DNA from: Acidicapsa dinghuensis
Lineage (GTDB): Bacteria > Acidobacteriota > Terriglobia > Terriglobales > Acidobacteriaceae
Length of the DNA stretch: 64,000 nucleotides
NCBI RefSeq assembly: GCF_025685685.1
Contig: NZ_JAGSYH010000001.1
Location: forward strand, 62,001-126,000
Direction: 5' to 3'
Notes under the pieces: model-generated
The model's input: the letters and a program-made list of their open reading frames with translations, nothing else
What the model was told of the DNA's origin: nothing
Database searches by the model: none
Made by a program: the position numbers and the translations under genes
Shown: piece after piece, positions 37,294 to 46,249 of the stretch
Layout of the letters: each line of letters opens with the position of its first letter
How positions within the stretch are numbered: position 1 is the first letter of the stretch

Positions 37294-37319
37294 AGGCCTC
37301 ATTCGAAAAAGTGAGGCCT
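37294..37319 (+). terminator. Terminator-like hairpin after the HD gene
   Basis: A perfect 8-bp stem (AGGCCTCA / TGAGGCCT) with a 10-base AT-rich loop sits 29 bases after the HD stop codon. No T-run follows, so it may be a weak or Rho-assisted terminator. The next 290 bases up to 37608 hold no supported gene. Confidence 0.5.
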
Positions 37320-37608
37320 GCTCACGCAGTCAATTCTTGAAATCAATTTGTCAGCTTCCTCGATTAAAAGATCGAGGAGGAAAATGAGGCATAATGCGAT
37401 CCGATCTGGTCATGTGCGCATCGAAGTGCATTCCAAACCGATATTTGCTGACACACGCAACCGCCAAAGCGACTCGGGCTTTCCATCGAACGAATACACG
37501 AATCGCGGAAACCACGAACGATGTTTAGAGCAATTTGGTATCAAGAATATGGCAAACATTCTGTCAACGCAGTCTGAAGTGATGCTGACGCTTGCATAGA
37601 ATGAAGGC

Positions 37609-38556
37609 ATGAGAAGAATTGTGATCACAGGTCCTCCACCAGTCCAAGTCTTGGATGTGACCGGTCCACTGGAAGTCTTCTCGAATGTTCCGGATTATCA
37701 AATAGAGATTGTCGCCACTGATGGCTCGGCCCAACTCCAGACCAATCGAGGCATCAATCTGGGGGGCGCAGTACCTCGCGATTGTATCTCCGGTTCCATC
37801 GACACGCTTGTCGTTGCCGGTGGCCCAGGCGCAGAGAGTGGCCAGTACGATGAGGCATATCTTCGCTGGATTTCAGAGATGGCAGGCAGATCTCGACGTA
37901 TAGCATCGATCTGCACAGGTGCGTTCATTCTTGCGGCTGCAGGTCTCCTCGATGGGAAGCGGGTTGTGACACATTGGAATTTCTGCGATCGGCTCGCGCG
38001 AGAGTTCCCTAAAGTGAACGTTCTGCCGAATCCCATTTTTCTTCGCGATGGCACAATCTACACCTCAGCAGGCATTACAGCTGGAATCGATCTTTCACTC
38101 GCGTTAGTGGAGGAAGATCACGGACACCAGGCTGCTCTTGCGGTGGCGCGGCAGTTGGTCATGTTCCTTGTGCGTCCTGGTGGTCAGGCTCAGTATAGTC
38201 ACATGCTCTCTCGGCAGGCGACAATGCACGAACCTCTGCGAGAACTGCAAGTCTACATGCTTGAGAACCTGCGTGCAGACCTATCTGTTGAAGCTCTGGC
38301 CGACAAGATGGGGATGAGTCCACGACACTTCGCACGCGTTTGCCTGCGCGAGACGAAGATGAACCCAGGGCAGTTTGTTGATCGTCTGCGTGTGGAAGCT
38401 GCGCAGCAGATGATTGATAGATCTTCTATGGGGTTGAAGGAGATTGCTGACGCATGTGGTTTCGGATCTGCAGATTCGATGCGTCGCACATTCCAGCGCG
38501 TGATGGGGATTACCGCGGGCGAGTATACGCAACGATTTAAGCGCGCATACTCCTGA
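37609..38556 (+). CDS. GlxA-family regulator (DJ-1/PfpI domain plus AraC HTH)
   Basis: The 315-residue protein joins an N-terminal DJ-1/PfpI class I glutamine amidotransferase-like domain, with the conserved nucleophile-type cysteine in IASICTGAFILAAAG (about residue 102), to a C-terminal AraC/XylS double helix-turn-helix (LSVEALADKMGMSPRHFARV and DACGFGSADSMRRTFQRVMG). Such regulators are transcriptional activators. It may control neighbouring genes such as the HD protein; target sites are not visible. Confidence 0.92.
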   Translation: MRRIVITGPPPVQVLDVTGPLEVFSNVPDYQIEIVATDGSAQLQTNRGINLGGAVPRDCISGSIDTLVVAGGPGAESGQYDEAYLRWISEMAGRSRRIASICTGAFILAAAGLLDGKRVVTHWNFCDRLAREFPKVNVLPNPIFLRDGTIYTSAGITAGIDLSLALVEEDHGHQAALAVARQLVMFLVRPGGQAQYSHMLSRQATMHEPLRELQVYMLENLRADLSVEALADKMGMSPRHFARVCLRETKMNPGQFVDRLRVEAAQQMIDRSSMGLKEIADACGFGSADSMRRTFQRVMGITAGEYTQRFKRAYS

Positions 38557-38677
38557 CTCTGTCCTAATGTCCGAAAAGGGCTCCGCAACGGTATCGGACT
38601 TCGCATCCGCACTGCTTAAAACAAGCATTGCGATGTTTTCATCGTAAGGAGTCTATCGACCCTGAAATTCTGCTGCT

Positions 38678-39961
38678 CTACTCTTCGGACGGTTGCAATT
38701 CACCGGAGAGCGGCGCATCCTCGGCTTGCCTCCTGCCGTAGGCCCTATAACGAAAGACCTTCGTCTGGCGCAACGCATCCAGTGTCCAAGTAGTGCTCCA
38801 ATGTACACCGAATTCGAGAAGCAACATGGCGCCAGCGAGCACGAGCAAAGCGAAACAAAATAAACCCGTACCGAAGCTACCGGTAAGATCTTTCAGAGCG
38901 CCGATCGCAGAGGGAAGGAAGAATCCGCCCAATCCTCCAGCCGCCCCAATGATTCCGGTCATGATCTCAATATGAGCAGAGTACCGTTGCGGAGCGATTT
39001 GGAAAACAGCACCATTGCCCATTCCGAGCATGCCCATCGCCAGGAAAAGCATCGGTACAACAAGAGAAACGGGAGGAAGACTGCTGATGACTGTGAGAGC
39101 GATAGAGACGCCCGCAAGCAATAAAAGTAAAAGACGATAGCCTCCAATTCTGTCGGCAATCCAACCGCCAACCGGGCGGAGGAAGCTTCCTGCGACGATA
39201 ACAAGCGTGGCAAAATCGCCCGACTGTACTTTGCTTAAGTGATACTGATCGTGAAAGAACATCGTGAGAAAACTCGACAACCCGACAAAGCCGCCAAAGG
39301 TAAGGCTATAGAGAAAGCAGAGCCGCCAGGTGTCAACCGTGATGAGCAGTTGAGCATATTGCGGCCATTGTTTTGGAGCGGATCGGTTTGGACTATCTTT
39401 TGCAAATAGAAAGAAAAACGCGAGCACGCAACAGACAGGAATCAACGCGAGCGCGAAGACAGAGTGCCAACCATAATGCTGAGCCAGACGCGGACCGAAG
39501 AATGTGGCGATTAGCGAACCGGCGTTGCCTGCTCCTGCAATACCCATCGCCAAGCCCTGATGTTCGGCAGAGTACCAGCGTCCAGCCAGCGGCAGAGCCA
39601 CGGCGAAACTAGCGCCGGCAATGCCAAGCAGAAATCCGATGAGATAGAACTGCCATAATTGCGAAGCAAAGTGCCACCCAACGATTAGTGGAATCAGCGA
39701 AAATAAAAGGCCGGTTAAGCCGGCGCGGCGTCCTCCGATGCGGTCGGCCACGACTCCAAGAATAGGACGAAAAAATGAACCGCCCAATAATGGAATAGCG
39801 GTCAATAGTCCTTTCTGCGTTGCTGAAAGGTGCATCTGTTCCGCAATAAAAGGAGTCAAAGGTCCGAAGAGAACCCACACCATAAAGCTGACGTCGAAAT
39901 AGAGAAAGGCAGAGACGAGCGTGGGAAGATGGCCGCTCGCAAGAAACGATTTCTTGTTCAT
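38678..39961 (-). CDS. narK: NarK-type nitrate/nitrite transporter (MFS)
   Basis: The 427-residue membrane protein has about twelve hydrophobic helices and the NarK-family marks: WVLFGPLTPFIAEQMHLS near the start, GGSFFRPILGVVADRIGGRRAG and a second half with GSFLRPVGGWIADRIGGYR. AGGAG precedes the ATG. It is the last gene of the minus-strand nitrate operon, about 120 bases after the nitrate reductase gene. In this setting it would import nitrate and possibly export nitrite. Assignment to the assimilatory NasA-like branch rests on context. Confidence 0.9.
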   Translation of the reverse strand: MNKKSFLASGHLPTLVSAFLYFDVSFMVWVLFGPLTPFIAEQMHLSATQKGLLTAIPLLGGSFFRPILGVVADRIGGRRAGLTGLLFSLIPLIVGWHFASQLWQFYLIGFLLGIAGASFAVALPLAGRWYSAEHQGLAMGIAGAGNAGSLIATFFGPRLAQHYGWHSVFALALIPVCCVLAFFFLFAKDSPNRSAPKQWPQYAQLLITVDTWRLCFLYSLTFGGFVGLSSFLTMFFHDQYHLSKVQSGDFATLVIVAGSFLRPVGGWIADRIGGYRLLLLLLAGVSIALTVISSLPPVSLVVPMLFLAMGMLGMGNGAVFQIAPQRYSAHIEIMTGIIGAAGGLGGFFLPSAIGALKDLTGSFGTGLFCFALLVLAGAMLLLEFGVHWSTTWTLDALRQTKVFRYRAYGRRQAEDAPLSGELQPSEE

Positions 39962-40084
39962 TTGAGATGAACTCCTATATCGATGGCGATCAACAGAATC
40001 ATTGAATAATTTGGTGCAACAAGTGCGTTTGCCGGGCTGGTCTTTAAACGAAAGTTGCGTGACCTGGTATGTTCACGATCTGAG

Positions 40085-42289
40085 CTATGCGGGATTGCCT
40101 GAAGAACGTTCTACGCGGACAGCGCATTGCTTATAGTTAGGTTCGCGCGAGATGGGGTCGAATGCGCTTTGAGTGATTTGATTCGCATTCGTTTCAGCAA
40201 AGTGGAATGGCAGAAAGACCTGCCCTGGAGCAACAATCTCGGTGATACGCAACTCGATTTTGCTTACGCGCCCGCGCGCAGAAATCACCTCGACCCGATC
40301 ATGCGCCTGAAGATTAAGTTGCTGTGCGTCCTTTGGATTCATTTCGAGCCACGCGCGCGGTGACATACGCTGCAGAATGGATATGGCTCCTGTCTTGGTG
40401 CGTGTATGCCAGTGCTCCACAGTGCGGCCGGTGTTGAGGATCAACGGAAATTCAGAATTTGGCTGTTCCGGAAATGGTTCCCATCTAGTCGACAAGAGGC
40501 GCGCCCGCCCATCATCGGTTTCGAATTGCCCATTGCTGTAGAGCCGGCGCGAAGCGGTCGCCCTCGATTTCTCTCCGATAGGATATGGCCACTGAACACC
40601 GCACGATTGATCGAGTAGCTCGTAGGTCATGCCAGAGTAGTCGCAGAGGCGACCTGCGGACACGCGACGCCACTCATCGAAGGCATCGCGCGGCTCACGC
40701 CAGTCGGGAAACAGTTCTTCCCGACAACCCAGATGTTCAGCGACGGCGAGGAAGATATCGAAGTCTGAGCGCGCTTCCGCAGGCGGCGCAACAGCAGCAT
40801 TCACCTTGCTTACACGGCGCTCAGAATTGGTGTAGGTGCCTTCTTTTTCGCCCCAGATTGCTGCGGGAAGGACGAGGTCGGCCAGTTCCGTCGTAGGAGT
40901 GGGATGAAATCCGTCCTGCACAACAAGAAAATCCAGATTCCCGAGCGCGTGTTTCAGCACGTCGATGTTCGGGAATGAAACCAGCGGGTTGGTTCCGAGA
41001 ATCCAAAGCGCGCGAATCTTGCCGGCTACGGCACCCTCGATGATATCGGGGTAGGCGAGACCACGCTGCGTTGGAATGCGCTCCGCTGATATGTTCCACA
41101 AGCGGGCAATCTCCCGGCGATCCATTTCGCTTTCAAACTTGCGATATCCAGGAATGCCCGAGGTGAACCCGGTCTCGCGCGTGCCCATTGCGTTGCACTG
41201 ACCGGTGATGGAGAAAGGAGAAGCTCCTTTGCGTCCGATGTTCCCAGTGATTAGCGCGAGGTTGTTGATAGCGTTTACGGTTTCGGTGCCTTTGGTACTG
41301 TGGTTCACCCCCATCGTCCAGCCGATGAACGCGGCCTTTGCGTTGGCATAAAGGAGCGCGGTCTTGCGAATTAGCTCCGGTTCGAGGCCTGTGATCTGCG
41401 CAGCGTAGTCGAGTGTGTATGGAGTCAGAGACTCCCGTAAATCTTCCAATCCCGACGTATGTGATGCGACAAAGCTCTTGTCATAGAGATCTTCGTCGAT
41501 GACGATGCGCAGCAGGCCATTGATGAGCGCCAGATCGGAGCGCGGTTTCACGGGCAGATAGATGTCCGCCATCATTGCAGTTTTGGTTACGCGCGGGTCG
41601 ACGACAATTAGTGTCTTGGATTGGTTTGCCTCTAGCCGCGTGCAAAGGATGGGATGGTTCTCTGCGACGTTGGCTCCGATGAGCAAGATTACGTCTGCAT
41701 GTTCCAGATCTTCGTAAGCGCCGGGTGGCCCATCGCTGCCGAAGGATCGCTTATATCCAGCCACGGCTGTGGACATGCAGAGCGTGGTGTTGCCGTCGTA
41801 ATTCCGTGTACCGAAACCAAGCTGCACCAGTTTGCCCAGCGCATAGAACTCCTCGGTTACAAGCTGACCAGTGCTGATGATGCCCAGTGACTCCGGTCCG
41901 TATTTGCACTGTACCGCGCGGAACTGCTCGACCATTGTCCCAATTGCATCATCCCAATTCACGCGCTCAAGCTGGCCATTCTTGCGCAGAAGCGGAAACC
42001 TGGCGCGCCCCTCCGCTTCAATCGTGTAGTGTTCCGCCAGTCCTTTGGGACAGAGCTTGCCGGCATTCACCGGATGGGCACGATTACCGCGCACGCTCAC
42101 AACATGGCCATCCTTGACGCCCAACTGCATTCCGCAACCGACAGAGCAATAGCCGCACGTGCTATTGACCCAGCGATCAGCCTGCTTGCGCGAAGACGTA
42201 AAGCCCAGCACGGGGTCTTCACTATAGCTGTACTTTGAGGAGCGGATATCGAGGCCGGCTTTACGCGCGAACCAGCGCATCAGGCTCAT
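40085..42289 (-). CDS. Molybdopterin nitrate reductase, assimilatory (NasC/NarB-like)
   Basis: The 734-residue protein is a molybdenum bis-MGD oxidoreductase. A [4Fe-4S] site is formed by CGYCSVGC (about residues 45-52) and LCPKG (about residue 80). The molybdenum cysteine is in LCMSTAVAGYKRSFG (about residue 172), and the C-terminal domain holds NTGRTVEHWHTRTKTG. There is no twin-arginine signal, so it is cytoplasmic, like assimilatory nitrate reductases. Its start codon overlaps the stop of the DmsBC-like gene (ATGA), so translation is coupled. It should reduce nitrate to nitrite; electrons probably come from the DmsBC-like partner, which would make this a quinol-linked form, unlike NADH- or ferredoxin-linked NasC/NarB. 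That last point is inference. Confidence 0.88.
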   Translation of the reverse strand: MSLMRWFARKAGLDIRSSKYSYSEDPVLGFTSSRKQADRWVNSTCGYCSVGCGMQLGVKDGHVVSVRGNRAHPVNAGKLCPKGLAEHYTIEAEGRARFPLLRKNGQLERVNWDDAIGTMVEQFRAVQCKYGPESLGIISTGQLVTEEFYALGKLVQLGFGTRNYDGNTTLCMSTAVAGYKRSFGSDGPPGAYEDLEHADVILLIGANVAENHPILCTRLEANQSKTLIVVDPRVTKTAMMADIYLPVKPRSDLALINGLLRIVIDEDLYDKSFVASHTSGLEDLRESLTPYTLDYAAQITGLEPELIRKTALLYANAKAAFIGWTMGVNHSTKGTETVNAINNLALITGNIGRKGASPFSITGQCNAMGTRETGFTSGIPGYRKFESEMDRREIARLWNISAERIPTQRGLAYPDIIEGAVAGKIRALWILGTNPLVSFPNIDVLKHALGNLDFLVVQDGFHPTPTTELADLVLPAAIWGEKEGTYTNSERRVSKVNAAVAPPAEARSDFDIFLAVAEHLGCREELFPDWREPRDAFDEWRRVSAGRLCDYSGMTYELLDQSCGVQWPYPIGEKSRATASRRLYSNGQFETDDGRARLLSTRWEPFPEQPNSEFPLILNTGRTVEHWHTRTKTGAISILQRMSPRAWLEMNPKDAQQLNLQAHDRVEVISARGRVSKIELRITEIVAPGQVFLPFHFAETNANQITQSAFDPISREPNYKQCAVRVERSSGNPA

Positions 42290-44016
42290 GCCGCCTCCTG
42301 CGCCAAGTACTCGCTGGCCATGTTCGTGGGAACCACCGTTACGAAAAAAAGATAACGGCCAATGAATTCACTACTGACCATCAATAATGCGATCGTGATC
42401 CGAATCCAGGTAGTAGCCGCGAGCGGCAGGAGCGCAGTGCCTGTACACGCCAACGCGATGCGAATCAGCAAATGATTCGAAAAGACTCCGGTAAGCAGCT
42501 GCCATGAACCGTGCAATTCGTGCACCTTGGACCGGCCCAGGCGTGCCAGTTTGAGTCCGATGGTCATAAGTGCAAGGATGAAGCCCCAAAAGACCGCGTA
42601 TCGTGCGTCTTCTGCACCACGAGTGAGAATGTCGGCTCCGCAAGCTCCTAACAACACAGTTGTGCTTCCGAACTCAGCAACAGTGAGTGGTGACTTCCAT
42701 GCAGGGCGTCCCGGCACTAGATAGAGTCTCGCGCTCACCGCGACTCCGCACATTCCAAGGACAGCCGTCAACGCACCCAGCCAGCTTGTGCCGCGAACGC
42801 CAAACCAGAGAGTTGCCGAATAAGCTGTTGCCGCAAGGGCGAACAGTGTGAAGAGGAGCACCTCGCGGCTGAGCCACGACCGGCGCCACATCTTCAAGGC
42901 ACGCATCGCGTGGATAGGTCTGCCGAGATGCAAAGTGGATGCCGTAAGGGCGAGCATCGCCATCAGAAGAGCGACCAGCGCCGCGGTACGATGCGATTGG
43001 GCCGCAAAAACCTGCAAGCAACAGATGGCAGTGAATGCGCCGACGGAGAGTTGGGTAAGTACTGTCATCACAATCAACGGCCAGTGCGCATGCTCCGGGT
43101 GAAGCTGATTCAGATCAACTTTGCTCACATCGGCTGGCAGCTTTGCCGGGAGAGTAATGCGCGTCGTCGAGATGCTGTCATCGGCTGAAGGCATGCCTGG
43201 AGAGTTGGCTGGCCCCCGGTAATGTTCTCGCCATTCGGCGACCTTTACTATTTCGATACGAATAGCATCTTCAGGGCATGCGGCGGCACACGCAGGCTCT
43301 TGACCTCGTGTAAGCCTTCCATAACACATGTCGCATTTGCCCACCACGCCGCGCTCGGCGTTGTACTGCGGTACACCATAGGAGCAGTTCCACGTGCAGT
43401 ATTGACAGCCGATGCAGGCATCCGCACTGTGGCGCACAATTCCAGTCAGGCCGTCCTTGGTGTACGCTTCCACTGGGCATCCAGTCATGCAAGTGGGTTC
43501 AAGGCAGTGATTGCAGCCCATCGACAGGTAGTGGCGACGCGTCTGTGGGTATACGCCGCCTTCGATTTCACCGACACGCCGCCAGAGAATATCTGCAGGG
43601 TTGCCGTTTTGTTCATTGCAGGCTACGACACAGCACTTGCAACCGATACATTTCGTCATGTCGAAATGAAAGCGATATTGTTCGCCATGCCCAGGAGTGC
43701 GGGGCATGCGATTTTCCGCACCTACTCCACAGGAAGAGGGTGCTGATATTTCAGCCTGATCCGTCGGCACAAGGGAGCTCGCGTTAGTCAGGCGAAGAAA
43801 ATTTCCGTCTTCGTAAATTTGTGTAAGCAGAGGAAGTTCCAAGCTGGCTCCTGTTAATTGCGAAGAGATGTTGAGGCACAGTTTCCCGCAGGCGTCTACA
43901 CAGTGAGTGTGGCGCTGTAGTGTCAGAAGAATGTGCGTGCGATCATCGGCCGCTCGGGCCGGGCTCTTCGCGGAGCCAACTGATTCCGACTCCCGTGTTT
44001 CGGAGGCTGCCGGCAT
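42286..44016 (-). CDS. DmsB-DmsC-type fusion: four-cluster ferredoxin plus membrane anchor
   Basis: The 576-residue protein joins a DmsB-like electron-transfer part to a DmsC-like anchor. The first part carries four cysteine groups for [4Fe-4S] clusters: CIGCKCCVVAC, CNHCLEPTCMTGC, CIGCQYCTWNC and CDMCYGRLTRG with CAAAC. From about residue 325 to the end there are roughly eight membrane helices, as in DmsC, which takes electrons from menaquinol. It would hand electrons to the nitrate reductase encoded next. The ATG at 44016 lies in a hairpin (CCGGC/GCCGG, 44010-44026) that could hide the start; no better start was found in the first 110 residues. It is the first gene of the nitrate operon. 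Confidence 0.85.
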   Translation of the reverse strand: MPAASETRESESVGSAKSPARAADDRTHILLTLQRHTHCVDACGKLCLNISSQLTGASLELPLLTQIYEDGNFLRLTNASSLVPTDQAEISAPSSCGVGAENRMPRTPGHGEQYRFHFDMTKCIGCKCCVVACNEQNGNPADILWRRVGEIEGGVYPQTRRHYLSMGCNHCLEPTCMTGCPVEAYTKDGLTGIVRHSADACIGCQYCTWNCSYGVPQYNAERGVVGKCDMCYGRLTRGQEPACAAACPEDAIRIEIVKVAEWREHYRGPANSPGMPSADDSISTTRITLPAKLPADVSKVDLNQLHPEHAHWPLIVMTVLTQLSVGAFTAICCLQVFAAQSHRTAALVALLMAMLALTASTLHLGRPIHAMRALKMWRRSWLSREVLLFTLFALAATAYSATLWFGVRGTSWLGALTAVLGMCGVAVSARLYLVPGRPAWKSPLTVAEFGSTTVLLGACGADILTRGAEDARYAVFWGFILALMTIGLKLARLGRSKVHELHGSWQLLTGVFSNHLLIRIALACTGTALLPLAATTWIRITIALLMVSSEFIGRYLFFVTVVPTNMASEYLAQEAA

Positions 44017-44220
44017 TCTGAGCCGGTAAGGAACGAAGCGAATTCGGAGAACTCACTTCGCTCGGGAGTAGTTGCGTCAGAGCATAACGATAATTTAGAT
44101 TCTGTGCAAGCGGAAATCGAAATCGCGCTGTTTGGGCGGGTACTTGCAGTGTCTTTATCGCATTCCGGCAAGTCTATTCTTAGTGTCTTAAGGGAACGGC
44201 GGAAGAAAGCCGCTGAGATA

Positions 44221-44234
44221 AACTGAAGTCAGTT
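44221..44234. promoter_or_regulatory. Inverted repeat in the nitrate-operon/hemD divergent region
   Basis: AACTGAAGTCAGTT is a 6-2-6 perfect inverted repeat in the middle of the 320-base divergent region (44017-44336) between the DmsBC-like gene and the HemD-GAF-ANTAR gene. Its position suits an operator for either gene. Two further stems lie just downstream toward hemD: 44261-44279 (AAATCA/TGATTT) and 44278-44292 (TTCTTC/GAAGAA). Confidence 0.4.
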
Positions 44235-44336
44235 GATCGACCCGAGGGGCGTAGAGTGTCAAATCACCGGTTCTGATTTCTTCTATGAAGAAGAACTTGT
44301 GGGCTTGTTTCGTATTCCCATTTAACGAGTTACTGT

Positions 44337-46004
44337 ATGGCGACGACAAACTTCAGCGGCATTCGTGTCCTCAGTCTTGAGTCGCGCCGCGCCGTTGAAG
44401 CGGGCAAGCTGATTCGCATGTATGGAGGCGAACCGCTCTCCGCTCCCGCGATGCGGGAAATCCCCCTGAATTCCGATGGGCCTGTGATCGAGTTTGCTGA
44501 AGCGTTGATAAGCGGAGCATTCGATCTCGTCATTTTCACGACGGGCGTCGGCGTTCGAACCCTTATCAAGACAGTTTCAGAGCGCACTGACCGCGAGAAG
44601 TTTCTCAGTGCGCTGCGTTCCGCGAAGATTGCCGCTCGTGGGCCGAAATCATCCAGCGCTCTCCGCGAGGCTGGAATTCCCGCCACAGTAGTCGCCCCGG
44701 AACCATTCACATGGCGTGCTCTCGTACAAGCGATTGAGGAAAAATTTGGAGGTGATCTGAATGGAATGAACATCGCCGTTCAGGAATATGGCACCTCCAA
44801 TCCCGAACTTCTCACCGCTCTTGCAGAAAAGAGCGTTTCGATTACGCGGGTGTTGGTCTATCAGTGGGCTCTGCCAGAAGATATGCAGCCGTTGCGCGAG
44901 GCTGTCATTGCACTAGCTCACGGGCATGTCGATGTCGTGCTCTTTATGAACGCTGGACAGGTTGCGCATCTCTTCCTCATGGCGGAGCGCATGGGGTATA
45001 CCGAGGCGCTTTATGAGGGGTTTCGTTCCACTGTGATCGGCTCTATTGGGCCGAGCACGACCGAGGGCCTCTCCATGTATCGGCTCACTCCCGACTTCGA
45101 ACCATCGCAGTCGAAGATGGGGTTTCTCGTCAAGGAAATTGCCGAAAATGCTGAGAAGCTGCTGAAGCAAAAGCGTGCGGCGGCTTCTCTTCATGTCTCG
45201 AACAGCACCACAGGGGCGATAAGCCCGCTTCTCACGAATGATTTCGCTGGTTCTCAGGTTGCCAAGCCCGCGATCTCCGGCGTGGACTTCCTTCACGAGA
45301 TTGGCAGCCGGATGGCGGCATCTGATCCACTGCACAGCGTGCTGAATCGAATTGTCGACTTCGCATGTTCTCTCATCCAATGCGATTCCTGTTTTGTCTA
45401 TGTCCTGGAAGGCGATCAACTGGTATTGCGCGCGTCGAAGAATCCTCACTCTGACCTTGTCGATCGTCTTGGCATATGGCTCGGCCAGGGAATCACAGGG
45501 TGGGTCGGTTGGCATCGCGAACCCGTCGCCATTCCTGAAAAAGCTCTCAAAGATCCGCGTTTCCAGCGCTTCAAGAACCTGCCGGAAGACACCTTCGAAG
45601 CATTCCTTTCAGTACCGATCCTGTGTCGCAGTAAATTGATCGGCGTGATCAACTTGCAACACCGTAAGCCTTATTACCACAGCGAGCAGGAAGTGCGGTT
45701 GCTTACGTTAGCAGGATATCTCGTCGGTGCCGAATTGGAGCGGGCCCGGCTGGAAAGCGAGAATCTGGAACTCTCCGACCGCCTGGAATCCCGGAAGCAG
45801 ATTGAGAAAGCCAAGGGAGTGTTGCAGCGCGACTTCGGGCTCGATGAAGATACTGCCTACAAAGCCCTGCAGCGCGAGAGCAGGCAGCGCCGCAAATCAA
45901 TGCGCGACATCGCTGAAGCAATCCTGCTGAATGACGATCTGCGTAAAACGCGGTGGTCATTGGCGGGCCAGGTGAGCGAAGAAGATGTGTCTTCTGGAGC
46001 ATAA
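44337..46004 (+). CDS. HemD-GAF-ANTAR fusion regulator/enzyme
   Basis: This 555-residue protein has three parts. Residues 1 to about 265 resemble uroporphyrinogen-III synthase (HemD), with the typical start RVLSLESRRAVEAGKL and TTGVGVRTL. HemD makes the common precursor of siroheme, heme and cobalamin. Residues about 320-470 are a GAF sensor domain (CDSCFVYVLEGDQLVLRAS, GQGITGWV). Residues about 480-541 are an ANTAR domain (IEKAKGVLQRDFGLDEDTAY and SMRDIAEAIL), which binds paired hairpins in nascent RNA and prevents termination. It is encoded divergently from the nitrate operon and directly upstream of the siroheme nitrite reductase. It may therefore sense a ligand by GAF, control nitrite reductase mRNA by ANTAR and supply the siroheme precursor. 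The coupling is inference. Confidence 0.85.
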   Translation: MATTNFSGIRVLSLESRRAVEAGKLIRMYGGEPLSAPAMREIPLNSDGPVIEFAEALISGAFDLVIFTTGVGVRTLIKTVSERTDREKFLSALRSAKIAARGPKSSSALREAGIPATVVAPEPFTWRALVQAIEEKFGGDLNGMNIAVQEYGTSNPELLTALAEKSVSITRVLVYQWALPEDMQPLREAVIALAHGHVDVVLFMNAGQVAHLFLMAERMGYTEALYEGFRSTVIGSIGPSTTEGLSMYRLTPDFEPSQSKMGFLVKEIAENAEKLLKQKRAAASLHVSNSTTGAISPLLTNDFAGSQVAKPAISGVDFLHEIGSRMAASDPLHSVLNRIVDFACSLIQCDSCFVYVLEGDQLVLRASKNPHSDLVDRLGIWLGQGITGWVGWHREPVAIPEKALKDPRFQRFKNLPEDTFEAFLSVPILCRSKLIGVINLQHRKPYYHSEQEVRLLTLAGYLVGAELERARLESENLELSDRLESRKQIEKAKGVLQRDFGLDEDTAYKALQRESRQRRKSMRDIAEAILLNDDLRKTRWSLAGQVSEEDVSSGA

Positions 46005-46071
46005 GCCAGCCTACGGATCCAACAGGGTACTTGTGTCTGAAGGCAACTTTGCATAAGATACTTCTCAAGGT

Positions 46072-46123
46072 GAGACTCGGCTGTCTCCCTTTCCTGCTAG
46101 CCCTGCACCATGCCGTGCCAGGG
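46072..46123 (+). promoter_or_regulatory. Paired hairpins in the nitrite reductase leader, possible ANTAR target
   Basis: Two stems lie in the 245-base leader between the ANTAR gene and nirA. The first is GAGAC/GTCTC (46072-46087) with hexaloop TCGGCT. The second is CCCTGCAC/GTGC-C-AGGG (46101-46123) with one bulged C and hexaloop CATGCC. Known ANTAR targets are two tandem hairpins with six-base loops that conserve A at position 1 and G at position 4. Here both loops have six bases and G at position 4, but not A at position 1. No poly-T terminator follows, so the assignment is weak. Confidence 0.35.
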
Positions 46124-46249
46124 TATTCGAACTAAAAATCACTGCGTCACGCGCTGCAACGTGCAACGCTCGCTGCCGTTATCGCCGTCATTTCAGGCGA
46201 TCGTCGAGACGCTTCAGCACAACTGTTTCACAAGCAAAGGGCATTCGGC

